A DNA stretch of 64,000 nucleotides. It comes from Cylindrotheca closterium. Lineage: Eukaryota > Bacillariophyta > Bacillariophyceae > Bacillariales > Bacillariaceae. Position 1 is the stretch's first letter, and each line of letters begins with the position of its first letter. Below are positions 19,481 to 30,044 of the stretch, one piece after another. The stretch lies in NCBI GenBank assembly GCA_933822405.4, contig CAKOGP040002158.1, forward strand, positions 124,001 through 188,000, in the 5' to 3' direction. The notes under the pieces were generated by a model. It was not told the DNA's origin. It did not search any database and saw nothing but the letters and a program-made list of their open reading frames with translations. The position numbers were made by a program, and so were the translations under genes.

Positions 19481-22282
19481 CTACTGGAAAAAAAATTTCT
19501 TGAGAAACTGAATCGGTTTCAAAATCAGCTTGGAGGTCCAATGATAGAGATAGCGGTAAATGATCATTGTCATTCTCTTCAATTCTTCATTCCATGCCTT
19601 GTTCCACAAGAGATGTGATGGTTTCGGCTTTGCATCGTCACCGCCCTGGTTTGGAACTTCCACAGTATTACGATCAGTACTAGCAGTACTGTGAAGTGAC
19701 GGAAATAGGTTAGCGGGTGTCAGCGTGTCCGGCAGCACAGGTTTGCTGCCACTTGGACGACTCTTATTCGTCAGTGATGATGTCTTGGCAGTAAAGGATA
19801 CCGTGGGTTTTGCATTTGCATTTGCAATGGTGGTAGTGGTAGTGGTGGTAGTGGTAGTAGTGGTAGTAGTAGCAGCAGTGCTGCTGCGACTTTGGCGTTG
19901 TGCTTCCACCACCTCGCCCAATGGCTTGGTTTCTACCGATTGGTGAACAGCGTCTGTTGCTGTCTCTGGAACCCTCCTCCTCCTTTCGACCAAGGACGTT
20001 ACCTCGTTTGGTAAAACAGCGTCCAACAATTCCACCTTGGTAGCAGTAGTTTCCACTGATACCATCCCAGTCTCCTCAGCACTACTAGTAGTAGTAGTAG
20101 TAGTAGTAGTAGTAAAATACTGCTGACGAAGAACCCCAATGCAAATGGCGGACAATCCAACGACGACTGCCCCCCTCATGACCAATCTCAATCGTTTCTG
20201 ATACAATTCTTGCTCCTTGGCACCATAGGGTCCACGACCCGAGGCCACGACGGCCATGGTTCGTTTGTGTATTTGCAAATATTCTTCCACTGACAATACC
20301 TTGTTATTTGGTCGAAACAACTTTATTTCCCATTGCATTTGTTGTTGTTGTTGTTGTTGTTGTTGATCGGCCACGATATTGTTACGCTTTCGTCGTCGAT
20401 CCTTTCGTGATGTCTTGGCCAAACCCATTTGCTGTCGAATCCGTTGCTTGTCGACCCAATCGGCTGTAATAGATGTTTCAATCGCCCAAGTTGGTGACGG
20501 TTGTAGCATGCGGATATTATGAGCCGATGGCGCAGCAGCATCGAATAGTTCCTGTTGGTAATACCAAGATGCCAATTCCATTAAACAGGTTGGCGGATAA
20601 TGTTGCATGTATCCCAATGCCGTTTCAATCAATACTTGAAATGGTACTCGTTCTTGAGAAGAGTGTGTCGTCGTCCCATGCTTGTCCCCCACGACCAGTG
20701 CCCCATCATTGGCGGCAGCAGCAGGAGCAGTTGTAGAGCTAGCAACGGACGGCGTTGGTGTCAAAGATGTCGAAGTGGTAGCAGTGGTATGCGAGTGCCC
20801 CAGTGCATCGTCCGATGCTGCCACACTGCCATCCCATTGTTCGGAAACAAGTTCGTCGTCGTCGTCATCATCATCATCCTCTTCTTCTTCGTCGTCGTCG
20901 TCGTCGTCGTCTTCACTTTCTTCAATAACGTCGGCACTAATGTACCCTCCCCCTTGACGAGCCTTTTTCCAACCCACCGTGGAGGAATGTCGTGGCAACA
21001 TGCTCAGCGTATGATGCAAGGCGGCAAAATCACAATCCGTTTCGAGTAGAATTTGTCGATTGAACGGATGAATCATCATGGCCAGACTCAGATAGACGAC
21101 CAACAGTGGATGACTGACCAAAAAGGCATCAAAGAGACGCTTGACCAGATTGGTGTCCCGAATGTCATGGGAAAACCAGGTAATGATCCACGACAAACAA
21201 AAAAAGGGTTCCATGTCACAATCTTTCAAATGATTGTGCAATTGTGGATCCAGTTTGGCCAAGAGTGGAAATATCGTCCAATGGAGACATTGTTGCAAAC
21301 CTTGAAAGGACGACGAACAGGAATCTTTCAAATGAAAGAGACTGACTTGTTGCAAGACCCGTGCTGGCAAGTCGACACCCAAGGGATCTTGATCATTCCC
21401 ATCATTCCCCAGTGCGTGTAAAAAGATGCAAGCAACATCGTGATATCCCTGATAATACCTCAGTTCGGAATAATCCTGCTGCTGCTGCTGCTGTTGTTGA
21501 CCACTGAGTGTCAAATTGATGAGATTGGCCAGTCGTTTTTGTTTCTTTTTGAGCAAGGAGGCCACCTTTTTGCGATGCTTGTTTTCATGTTGGAGTCGAC
21601 GACTTCGTTGGGTTCCCGTCAATAAATGCCACGTACATCGTGCAACGTCTCGTTCAATTTGTTCTTGATCCATGCAAGCGGGAACATGGAGTGGAAACAA
21701 GACTTGGGGAGTATTATCATTGTTATTATTATCGTCATCATGATTGGCACGCTGATGATCTGTTGTAGTCTCGCCTTCCTTTTGTTGTGCTTGTTGTTGT
21801 TCTTGTTCCAAGACCGAGGCATCAATTTCAAATTGAGGAGCATTGCCTGCCATTGCCGTTGCTGATTTGGTAGTACTTGATGGCGGTGACAAAATCGATT
21901 CATCCTCGACGGAATTCTCGTCAATGGTTTCCGACCGAGACACCCCTCCTGTCTGAGGAGATGTCTTGTTGTTGTGCTGGTTTCGTTTTGGACTCTTTGT
22001 ATTACTTGCTTCAATCTCCAGTTTGGAATAAACAGAAAGTCCTACTAGTTTGGGCCACGCTCGTTTGCGCAGCGTATCATTGACCAATCCACCTTCGGAC
22101 AAGCAAAGTTCACGGAGTTTCCACAGATCAACCTGTGGTTGAAGCAAGAGTAAATTGATCGTCTCGGCCTTTTTGTTCAAATCTATAGACTTGGTGGAAG
22201 ATGATGATTTGGGTGGTTGGAGGGACCATGCTTTTGGCTCATTCTGCCGTCGCTTACGACGCTTCGATGTCAACAACTTCAT
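19481..22282 (-). CDS. TBC-domain Rab GTPase-activating protein, TBC1D20/Gyp8-like, membrane-anchored
   Basis: Intronless, 933 residues. The start of the family domain is clear: LWKLRELCLSEGGLVNDTLR then KRAWPKLVG. Next come the Arg-finger motif IERDVARCTWHL and the Gln-finger motif YYQGYHDVACIFLHAL. MEPFFCLSWIITWFSHDI and LFDAFLVSHPLLVVYLSLAM follow, the pattern of TBC1D20. A hydrophobic segment near the C-terminus (AVVVGLSAICIGVL) fits the ER-membrane anchor known in that subfamily, where it stimulates GTP hydrolysis by Rab1-type GTPases in ER-Golgi traffic. Several disordered insertions break the domain: a Gln run in the catalytic region, an Asp/Glu run, Gln and Thr runs near the anchor. 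Both finger residues are present, so it should be active. Confidence 0.85.
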   Translation of the reverse strand: MKLLTSKRRKRRQNEPKAWSLQPPKSSSSTKSIDLNKKAETINLLLLQPQVDLWKLRELCLSEGGLVNDTLRKRAWPKLVGLSVYSKLEIEASNTKSPKRNQHNNKTSPQTGGVSRSETIDENSVEDESILSPPSSTTKSATAMAGNAPQFEIDASVLEQEQQQAQQKEGETTTDHQRANHDDDNNNNDNTPQVLFPLHVPACMDQEQIERDVARCTWHLLTGTQRSRRLQHENKHRKKVASLLKKKQKRLANLINLTLSGQQQQQQQQDYSELRYYQGYHDVACIFLHALGNDGNDQDPLGVDLPARVLQQVSLFHLKDSCSSSFQGLQQCLHWTIFPLLAKLDPQLHNHLKDCDMEPFFCLSWIITWFSHDIRDTNLVKRLFDAFLVSHPLLVVYLSLAMMIHPFNRQILLETDCDFAALHHTLSMLPRHSSTVGWKKARQGGGYISADVIEESEDDDDDDDEEEEDDDDDDDDELVSEQWDGSVAASDDALGHSHTTATTSTSLTPTPSVASSTTAPAAAANDGALVVGDKHGTTTHSSQERVPFQVLIETALGYMQHYPPTCLMELASWYYQQELFDAAAPSAHNIRMLQPSPTWAIETSITADWVDKQRIRQQMGLAKTSRKDRRRKRNNIVADQQQQQQQQQMQWEIKLFRPNNKVLSVEEYLQIHKRTMAVVASGRGPYGAKEQELYQKRLRLVMRGAVVVGLSAICIGVLRQQYFTTTTTTTTTSSAEETGMVSVETTATKVELLDAVLPNEVTSLVERRRRVPETATDAVHQSVETKPLGEVVEAQRQSRSSTAATTTTTTTTTTTTTTIANANAKPTVSFTAKTSSLTNKSRPSGSKPVLPDTLTPANLFPSLHSTASTDRNTVEVPNQGGDDAKPKPSHLLWNKAWNEELKRMTMIIYRYLYHWTSKLILKPIQFLKKFFFQ

Positions 22283-22731
22283 GTGGAGCTACAATAAGCT
22301 TCGTGGAAGAGGAATAACACAATAATATACAAGATTCCTTCCATTTTGCGAGTATATTTTCCGATTTTGGATTTTCAATTTGCCACGCACGACACGTTTC
22401 ATAAAAAAAATTCAATCTTTTCAGCTAAACAAATCGCACTTCAACGGTTTTATCCGGGATTCTTCCGCGCAAGAGACTCCAAGATGCGACAAATTGTACG
22501 ACAAGCGTTTCTCTAGATAAACCTCCAACGAACACCGTAGAAGGTGACCATCACACACAATTTCGAAATTCTCCAAGTCGTGGTGCGTCTGAGTTGGTTG
22601 ACACGATACCTACAATACCTTTCGGAACAGTCTCTTGAATTTGGGAAAAAGAACATAAAACCAGAATCCCGTAGAATTTTATACAAAATATTCAGCAATC
22701 TGAAATCGGCACAATAACTACCTCCAACATC
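22283..22731. other. Divergent intergenic region
   Basis: About 450 bases between two divergently transcribed genes; presumably both promoters. No gene or clear motif. Confidence 0.4.
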
Positions 22732-23556
22732 ATGTACGAATACCAACAACCATACCCTCCGCAACAACAACAGCAACAGCAACAGCAACAGCAACAACAG
22801 CTAGTACCTCACTACGGAACAAGCTACGATCCCTTTCAAGCGAATCAGAATCAACAATACTCGCAGCAACAACAACAACAACAACAACAACAACAAGCTC
22901 CACCCGCGTACAATCCTTCCTATTACTATTCGCCCCCGTCAGCCGCACCAACCGCTCCTACGAATGATGCAGTTCCTACTCAAGTTAATGCAAGATCCAA
23001 TTTTGCTTCTGATCCGTCCCTGGTGACCATGCCTAGTATGGATAACATTGGTGCTGCTGCTGCTGCTGCTGAAGTAGACAGCAACAACAGCAACAATAAT
23101 GCTGTAGATAATGATGACGATGACGATGACCTCAAGGAAATTATCAAGTCGCAACAATTGGCGTGGCAGAATGCTCAGAAACGCAATGTCACACAACAGG
23201 AAAGCGCAATGACCACGTACAATCCCGAGTCCAACATCCCTGTACCTCGTTCCAGAAACCCCAATGGTTCGGACAGCGTCCATCCCAACAAGAGACAAAT
23301 GAAGGAAGGTCGCAAGGTCACCACGGCCGCCGCCGCTACCAGCGGGGCTCTGGTCGGCGCCATTGTCACGGGACCGGCCTTTCCCGTCGGTGCCCTGATT
23401 GGAGGCGTCGTGGGTGGATACTCCGCCAACAAGATTCACAAACAAGGCGAACGACGGGCCCAACGCAAATGGGAACAATCCAATTTCCAATTGGGGACCA
23501 ACAAGGCTCCCATCTTTTCCAACAAGGGAACTGCAACAGTTCATACCATTGTTTAA
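22732..23556 (+). CDS. Gln-rich protein with C-terminal glycine-zipper segment
   Basis: Intronless, 274 residues. The N-terminus is YEYQQPYPPQ followed by two Gln runs (CAA/CAG repeats at 22756-22803 and 22864-22895), then Pro/Tyr-rich sequence, an Ala run and an Asp run. The conserved-looking part is at the end: a basic stretch, then SGALVGAIVTGPAFPVGALI followed by GGVVGGYSANKIHKQGERRA. This alternation of Gly and small hydrophobic residues is a glycine zipper, a segment that inserts in or packs against membranes. The function is unknown. It may be membrane-associated despite lacking a signal peptide. Confidence 0.6.
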   Translation: MYEYQQPYPPQQQQQQQQQQQQQLVPHYGTSYDPFQANQNQQYSQQQQQQQQQQQAPPAYNPSYYYSPPSAAPTAPTNDAVPTQVNARSNFASDPSLVTMPSMDNIGAAAAAAEVDSNNSNNNAVDNDDDDDDLKEIIKSQQLAWQNAQKRNVTQQESAMTTYNPESNIPVPRSRNPNGSDSVHPNKRQMKEGRKVTTAAAATSGALVGAIVTGPAFPVGALIGGVVGGYSANKIHKQGERRAQRKWEQSNFQLGTNKAPIFSNKGTATVHTIV

Positions 23557-24504
23557 AAAAGATGAACAAAACAAACAAACAAACAAGCTGAACAGTATGC
23601 TGCTGCTGATACATATATATAATCATGAGGATGGTTTTGGTTCCTCATCATTGTGTTTCTTCAGTGCCATACTATTCAAAATACACTTTCATATTATACA
23701 CATTACATAAAAATATTGGCTATTTTCTAAGAAAAAATAACACTTGCTGCACATCAAGTAGCTCCAGCACACTTCACCTTGGTGTCCAGATATATGCATC
23801 ATGACCACCACCAGCACCATCATCATGATCATCATCACGCTGGCACATGAGCCCGAACAACATGCTGGATCCTAGTAATAATACATCAAGACTGCCTACT
23901 GCTACAGTATAGGGTGCTTGTTGATCAGAAACTGATACAAAGAAGAGTGCTCCGTTTGTCTCGTTTTACTTGCTTGGTTGCTTTCTTGCTTGGTTGCTTG
24001 CTGGCTTGAGAGGTGTATCAGGTATCTACATCGCGATTGAAACTACAGTAGTACTATTGATACAGTACCTGGTATAAAATATATTATGATTGGATGAGGG
24101 GAGAAAAAAGTAGAAGCGTATCGACAACACGAATGAAAATGAATATCATGTAAGAGTCTTATTGCGATCGCACCATGTACAATATCCAGGTGGCTGCAAT
24201 ACTGTATCGTAGTATCTGTTACTTCTGGAAGAAATTCTTTTTTAAACATTAAAAAATATGTAAAATAAATATATATATAAAATAGGATGTGGTATATTGT
24301 TCTAGGAGGATAGTAGTAGTATACATGATGATAGTACAGTTACAATGTGTGTTTGTCCTTGATCCACTCGTCAGCACCTGCCTGGTTCAACGTAGTCAGC
24401 TGTTGGGGACTGACTCGGCGTGTATGGTTCCTTGGGCGACTGATGATTGATTCGGACTCGTCGATAACTTCTTCGGGGTTGGTGCATTCTTCTTCCTCTT
24501 CTAC
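23557..24504. other. Convergent intergenic region
   Basis: About 950 bases. AT-rich, with CTACAGTA-type motifs near 23903 and 24042 and TTGCTTGC-like short repeats near 23968-24005. No convincing gene. Confidence 0.45.
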
Positions 24505-26887
24505 TTATTCTGCTGGTGGTTCGTAGTCCGTGGGGACTCGGCGGGGCAATTTGGGGGAAGTAATATTTGGACTTTTCGATCGCTTCTTGTTCTTCCTGCC
24601 GTGTTTGTTGTTGTTGTTGGTGGTGGTGGTGGTGGTGGTGGAGATCTGCACTCCTGCTGCTGCTTTGCCAAGAGAGATTTGCACCATTCCTCCACAATCA
24701 CTGGGGGATCGTTTGGGAGCCACCAATGGTGAATCATCACTCAGTTTCCTAGCAGGAGGAGGATTTGGTACTACATCCTCGTCGTGGTCAGGGATTTCAA
24801 CTGGTTCGTGTTCACTGGGGAGTCGCTTTGGAGCTACCAGTGGTGAGACTTTCAGCCTTCTGGAAGAGGATCGTTTGACCTCACTGCCATCATCATCATC
24901 ATCATCATTGGCTACTTCGCCCTCAGCAGCTTCATGATCGGTTGGTGATCGTTTCGGAGCAATCATGAGCAGAGAGTCATTTGGATTGCACGGTATCTCC
25001 TTGTTGAAGCCCATACTTGCAGCCCACATACTGGCGGCATCTACATTGCCGCTTAGGCGACGTACTGGAGCGGACAATACCGACGACGAACAAGAATCGG
25101 ATCGCTTCAATCCGTCTAGATTCTGAGATGCTGTTCGCAGCACACCCGAATCATCTATTGATGTGGTAGAGGAGCCCCATCGGGAATGACTCACATTATC
25201 GTAGTGATGATCCTCGCTGCCGTGAGATGTGTCATCGACGTCCGTGGTTCTATTCTGAACAACTTGATTGAATTCCGGAGATTCAGTAGATTCGTTAATG
25301 TATGGGAAGTTTGGTGCTATTCCTCGAATCAAACTTGCTCGTCTTGCCGTAGGCATAGCATTAGTTGCGTCTCCATTGACTCCATCTGCCCAACGCTGAC
25401 TTTGTAGCTGTTCACTACAGGAACCTTCGCTACAACTATCTTGGTCAACGTCCCAATAGCTGATGGTTATGGAGGACACTGGTCTGCCAGCACGATGTGA
25501 CAATGAATGAACACTTACACTTTCTTCGTTGCTTTCAATGTCTTTCATGACGCCTGGTTGGATTCGATCACCTTTTGTTGGCTCGCCTATCGTTTCTGGT
25601 CTCTTTTCCTCTTCCTCTTTTCCTCCTTCACGAATAATGCTTCGATGCGCTGATCTGACCCGTTCACCAAAGACAGATCGCCGAAAAGTCCACATCTTTG
25701 TCTCCAATGGAAAGTCCTCTCGGTTCTTTAGGTACTTTGGTCTAATGTAGACCAACATGTTTGTGAATCCTTGGAGGGGCGAAAAGAAAGCATTGATGGC
25801 CATGATACGGTACATGGTTTGCATGAGTTGTGGTTCATCTTCTTCCTGGGTGATGGCTTCCACTATACCCAAACTTCCTACCCAGACATTGCAGAGGACA
25901 TACGATCCCACAAATAAGAAGGCTTGGGAGCTTACAAGTCTCAATCTTTGTAGTTGATGCTTGCTCATTATCTTCGTTGCTTCTTCACTAGCCTTCTTAT
26001 TATGACCAGATCCTTCGATACCGTCCGAGGAGGATAATGTATTGGCAGTCATGGTTCGTGATAGCGAAAGTGACTTGGTGGTGGTGGTCGTGGCGGCGGT
26101 GGTGGTGGGTGCACTTTGTGACCATACATAGAATCCAATGACCAAGTTGTTGATGAGGATGGAAAGCCCGGAGAATAGCAGCGGGAAACCAAGGAATATC
26201 CATCCAATGAGACCAGAGGTACAGGGTTCTTGATCTGGCTCATCTCCACACCCGTGTGGATATTCGTTGACCTTTTCAGGAGAACGAGTGGGAGAAAGGT
26301 CAGCTACGAGAGATTTCAGTGTGTTTCTAAATATACGCAATATAATATAGCGGACTTACCCAACATCCCATGCCAGTTGCTTTCTCACCGTACATTTCGT
26401 ACAATGCACCCACAATCGCTGTGACCAAGGGAAATCCAATGGACATAAAGTGCATCCAGGGCTCCAACAGTCTCGCTATCCTCGAGTGTTTCATTCGAAA
26501 TCGAACAGTTGCCATGAAGTAGTAGCTCAGAGCGGCGTTATACCACACATTTGCATACGAGAATTGAGTCATGGTACCAATCGCTGCACATGTGGCATCC
26601 GTTCCAATTGCCCACACTCGTCCACTTTCAGGCCGACGCAAAAAGGCAGCAAAAGCGAGCGAGACACTGGATATGATATCACAAATGCTCAGCCCGATCA
26701 AAAGCCGAGTATAGGTTGTCCACTGCCGTTGACGCCTTGTCGAAACGCCCATGTAAATAATGACAGAACTTCCAAAGATGCTAAGAATTGCGCTTGGAAT
26801 GGGCAATATTGAAAGAACTTTATCTTGAGCAATGGTAATACCTTCATGTTGCGCCTGTTGCATGGTTCCTATGGCTTGATCATTCAT
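24505..26887 (-). CDS. Seven-transmembrane G-protein-coupled receptor-like protein with repeat-bearing cytoplasmic tail
   Basis: Two predicted exons, 26887-26360 and 26271-24505, sum to 2295 nt (764 residues). The join reads MGCWVNEYPHGCGDEPDQEPC, a plausible second extracellular loop. Hydrophobic segments: ILPIPSAILSIFGSSVIIYM, LLIGLSICDIISSVSLAFAA, a third beginning AAIGTMTQFSYANVWYNAAL, WMHFMSIGFPLVTAIVGALY, then in exon 2 LIGWIFLGFPLLFSGLSILI, FLFVGSYVLCNVWVGSLGIV and INAFFSPLQGFTNMLVYIRP, seven in all. The Cys of TM3 and loop 2 suit the usual disulphide. The layout resembles the cAMP-receptor/GPR1-like families of protists. The tail of over 350 residues is Ser-rich and holds four copies of an (I/V)APKRSP(S/T)(D/E)H-like motif. 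The ligand is unknown. Confidence 0.8.
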
Positions 26888-27521
26888 AATTCAGAGCGAG
26901 AGTGTACCGGTATACTTTTGGATGGATGCAAAATTGTGTTTTGAGAGAGAGAGCTCTTGCTCAGAAACGCCATAATAGTTTTACGAAAGTTTTACGATTC
27001 CGATGTGACAAATAATGCCGCGTTTTAATTTCCCTCTATATTTTTATATATGGTTGTACTGGAATCTTTGTGTCAATTTGACCGAGATCAGCCACGTTAT
27101 AATAGTACGATGTGTGTCTTAGATCGGTCTCTATTCTTTACTGGAAAAGTGTGCTATTTTCTGTGGTCAGAACATTTCTGGTGGTATGAACAAAATACCT
27201 GCGCTAATTCGGTTTCAAATTATCAGATTGTGATTTGGTGGTCCATGATGGTGGGTGGTCGTGCCAAATCGAAAGGGGGAATGGATTGTTTTGTGTTTTG
27301 GAAACCTTTCGATGGAACTTCTTCGAACACACCGTGGACTGACAGACTTATTAACTAACTATCTGACTATCTGACTCATTCACTCATTTCACATTACGCA
27401 CCATACTGTACCAATACCGGTACCGTACATAAACCGCCATCCCAACAGGAACGACCACAACAAAACGATAAAGTTGTTCTGTTGTTGTCTATCTGCCTAT
27501 CCATCAATTTTCAACTTCAGA
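26888..27521. other. Divergent intergenic region
   Basis: About 630 bases. It contains TACCGGTA palindromes at 26905-26912 and 27415-27422, each near a transcription unit start. No gene is visible. Confidence 0.45.
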
Positions 27522-28661
27522 ATGAGACAGAGTACTCTAGTGATTGGGATTCCAGTTCTCGTCGCCGCTTCAGCAATTCTCGTTTCAGCTGCCATGGCAT
27601 CCAATACTTGCGATTCCACCGATGAAACCATGACGGCAATATCCTATTCCGAGCATGGACCAGCCGACGAAGTTTTGACTTTGAAGAGTGATTACCCAAA
27701 GCCAGTTCCTGGAAAGAATCAAGTACTGATTCAAGTCAAGGCTTCTTCTGTCAATCCAGTGGACTTCAAACTTCGACGCAATTCCGTTCCCGACTTCTTG
27801 ATTCCCAAACCAAAGATTCCGGGAGCTGATGTTGCCGGAGTGATTGTCCAATTGGGCGCCAATCTCGAAAAGGCAGCAAACTTTCAAATTGGCGATCGCG
27901 TGGCTGCCATGTTGCCAATCATTCGGTCCAAATGAGGATCTTCGGCAGAATATGTGGCTGTGGATGCCTCTTTGGTGGCCAAGATACCCAACGAGGTCGA
28001 TTTCGAATCAGCGGCAGCCCTTCCCTTGGTATCCTTGACGGTCCTTCAAAGTTTGAAAAAACTCAAAAATCCGAAGGACAAGAAGATTTTGATTCACGCT
28101 GGTGCCGGAGGAGTGGGATCCTTTGCGATTCAATATGCCAAAAAGGTGTTGGGCATGCATGTGGCAACAACTGCCTCCAAGGAGAAGAAGGAAATCGTAA
28201 AGGACTTGGGAGCCGACGTGGTGATTGATTAGAAATCGCAAGATTTTACAAAAGAGATTGAAGATTATGATGCCGTTTTAGATCCCATGAGTTTTCTGTA
28301 CGAAAGTCGAACCTTTGATAGCAAAGTTCTGAAAAAGGGGGGCCATTACTTGAGCATTATGAGCTCTGATTGGGCTCTAACAGAAGACGGAAAGGAAAAG
28401 GCATATGGAGCAAAGACCTATTTGAATTTTTTCAAGCACAAAATGGCAAATCTGGTAACCCCAGGAGCATTCATGCCAAAGTATGACTTTTGCATGGTGA
28501 AACCCAATGGTGCTGACTTGCAACAAGTTATGGATTTGCTTGGAGAAGGAACTGTCAAGGCAGTGATTGACAGCAAGTTTTCACTGGCTGATATGGCCAA
28601 AGCTCACAAGCACCTAGAGGGTGGTCATGTCACGGGGAAGATTGTGATTCAACACGAGTAG
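27522..28661 (+). pseudogene. Quinone oxidoreductase-like (MDR superfamily) gene with two in-frame nonsense codons
   Basis: A single 380-codon frame is open from ATG 27522 to the stop at 28659-28661 except for TGA at 27933-27935 (codon 138) and TAG at 28230-28232 (codon 237). There is no frameshift. The protein starts with a signal-like hydrophobic segment (LVIGIPVLVAASAILVSAAM). It then shows zinc-independent medium-chain dehydrogenase features: VLIQVKASSVNPVDFKLRR, IPGADVAGVIVQLG, and the NAD(P)-binding LIHAGAGGVGSFAIQYAKK. The TGA replaces the Trp usual before GSSAEYVAVD; the TAG falls after VVID where Tyr/Phe is common. The family reduces quinones or enones with NADPH. Two stops in an otherwise clean frame suggest a young pseudogene, assembly error or an inactive allele. 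Confidence 0.75.
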
Positions 28662-28956
28662 GCAGTCTTCCTACAGTATTCCTACCTCAGTTGAGTCCAA
28701 AGCAATGGACAACGGGACAGTGAGGATGATGATGATGATGATTCAGAAATTAGGTTCTTGTAAATTGTGTAGCATCAGGACAACACTTCTTTTATCGCAC
28801 CGAATACAAGGAAGTTCTAGTGGTTATTCGTAGTGGCTGAGAGCAGCAAAAATGGTTTTAGTATTACAGTGGATTGCATAGCTATAGTAGCTAGCAGTCC
28901 GATTTCTTCAAAAAGTCAAAATGTTTTGTCCGATTCACTTGTGATTCTGATTAGTA

Positions 28957-29409
28957 TTAGCACGTCCACATGTCTTGGACATCTTTGGCATGCTTGTGTC
29001 CCCGTCGTAGTGCGGACAATTGGTTACCCTTGGTCACGTGGAAGTAAACCTCAGCAATGAGTTCTTGGTCGACAACATTGCGAGATTCTTGGAGTTGATA
29101 GTGCTGTTCTTCCAGAACGGCAAAGAGAGCATCTTCTTTGCGAGCCTTGGTTCTTCTCTTGTTCACTTGGGAATTTAGACCGTGGGTACATGTCGTCTCA
29201 GTGTCTCTTAGGATTGCTTTGGATCGCATAGCAGAGACAACAATGCTGGCATCTCGTCGAATATCGGTCAGCTCATTGCTGGAATACCACGCTAAGTCCT
29301 TTTCAAGTGCTGGTTCGATACTTTTGATGGAAACGTCATTACAGAAGGATACGCGAGAGGATGTGGAGCCATTGCTGCTGACAGATTGGAAAGAGTCTCG
29401 TCGGTCCAT
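28957..29409 (-). CDS. Small hypothetical protein of a WY-x-x-x-E-L/M family (paralogue of 30045-30596)
   Basis: 150 residues from ATG 29409 (MDRRDSFQSVSS); I chose this start because the upstream extension begins at TTG. Function unknown. It shares with the gene at 30045-30596 the order: a strand VSFCNDVSIKSI, then LAWYSSNELTDIRRDASIVV, a CTHGL motif, a KRRTKARKEDALFAVLEEQ segment and a final DQELIAEVYFHVTKGNQ. Such WY-T/S-x-x-E proteins recur in diatom genomes in my recollection; no biochemical role is known to me. No signal or membrane segment; a small, charged, mostly helical protein. Confidence 0.7.
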   Translation of the reverse strand: MDRRDSFQSVSSNGSTSSRVSFCNDVSIKSIEPALEKDLAWYSSNELTDIRRDASIVVSAMRSKAILRDTETTCTHGLNSQVNKRRTKARKEDALFAVLEEQHYQLQESRNVVDQELIAEVYFHVTKGNQLSALRRGHKHAKDVQDMWTC

Positions 29410-30044
29410 TACAAAAGTTGTAAGCGGCGACGACAAGTTTTTGTGTTTTATGGCTTTGTGCGATGGAGGGAAAATTACTCGGTTCTGGAAGTATTGGGAA
29501 GTTTACAGCTTTTTCCACTTCGAATGTCGGAAGATTCTCTGGCCACAAGTGCGTTGGGCCGACAATCAATTGCTCTTACTTAACGTTATGATCATGACGT
29601 GAGCCCTTTAGACAACCTTTATTTAAGTAATAGGGATATTTGAGCTAGTTATTAATTGACGTCCGACAGTTCAGTTTCCATTCGCTATTGAAATCCCATT
29701 TGACTGTTAAATCAATAACGCGTTTCGAATGTATTGGAATGATTAGCGATGACAGAATCCACTAATTGAAAAATGACAAAGAAAAGCGAATCTGCCCAAC
29801 AATTCTCCCGCGATTGATACGTCAAAAACATACAGTACGGCGGCGGAAATGATGTTTTGAAATTGATTCTCCGACGTACCGGTATCCTTCGATAGAAGAG
29901 ATGGGTGGGCTGGAATGGGTTCACCCACTATACCTTTATCATGTGCCCAACTCAAACGTAATAATAGATGCATAATATGATGCTAAATAAAACATTGATG
30001 TAAATCTCATATCATACCATGTTCAAAGTATTTTCACGTCACTC
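29410..30044. other. Intergenic region between the two paralogous small genes
   Basis: About 635 bases, with one TACCGGTA palindrome at 29877-29884. No additional gene recognised. Confidence 0.4.

Noticed and set aside
22513..22797. Leu-rich open frame on the minus strand
   Set aside because: It is the antisense of the CAACAG repeat of the Gln-rich gene at 22732; the hydrophobicity is an artefact of the repeat.
24371..24697. Additional coding frame overlapping the 3' end of the receptor gene
   Set aside because: His/Gln-rich shadow of the receptor tail in another frame; the receptor frame has clear membrane segments and a stop at 24505.
27933..27935. TGA as selenocysteine codon in the oxidoreductase
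   Set aside because: The family expects Trp here, there is a second stop (TAG) further on, and no Sec-containing relatives are known to me.
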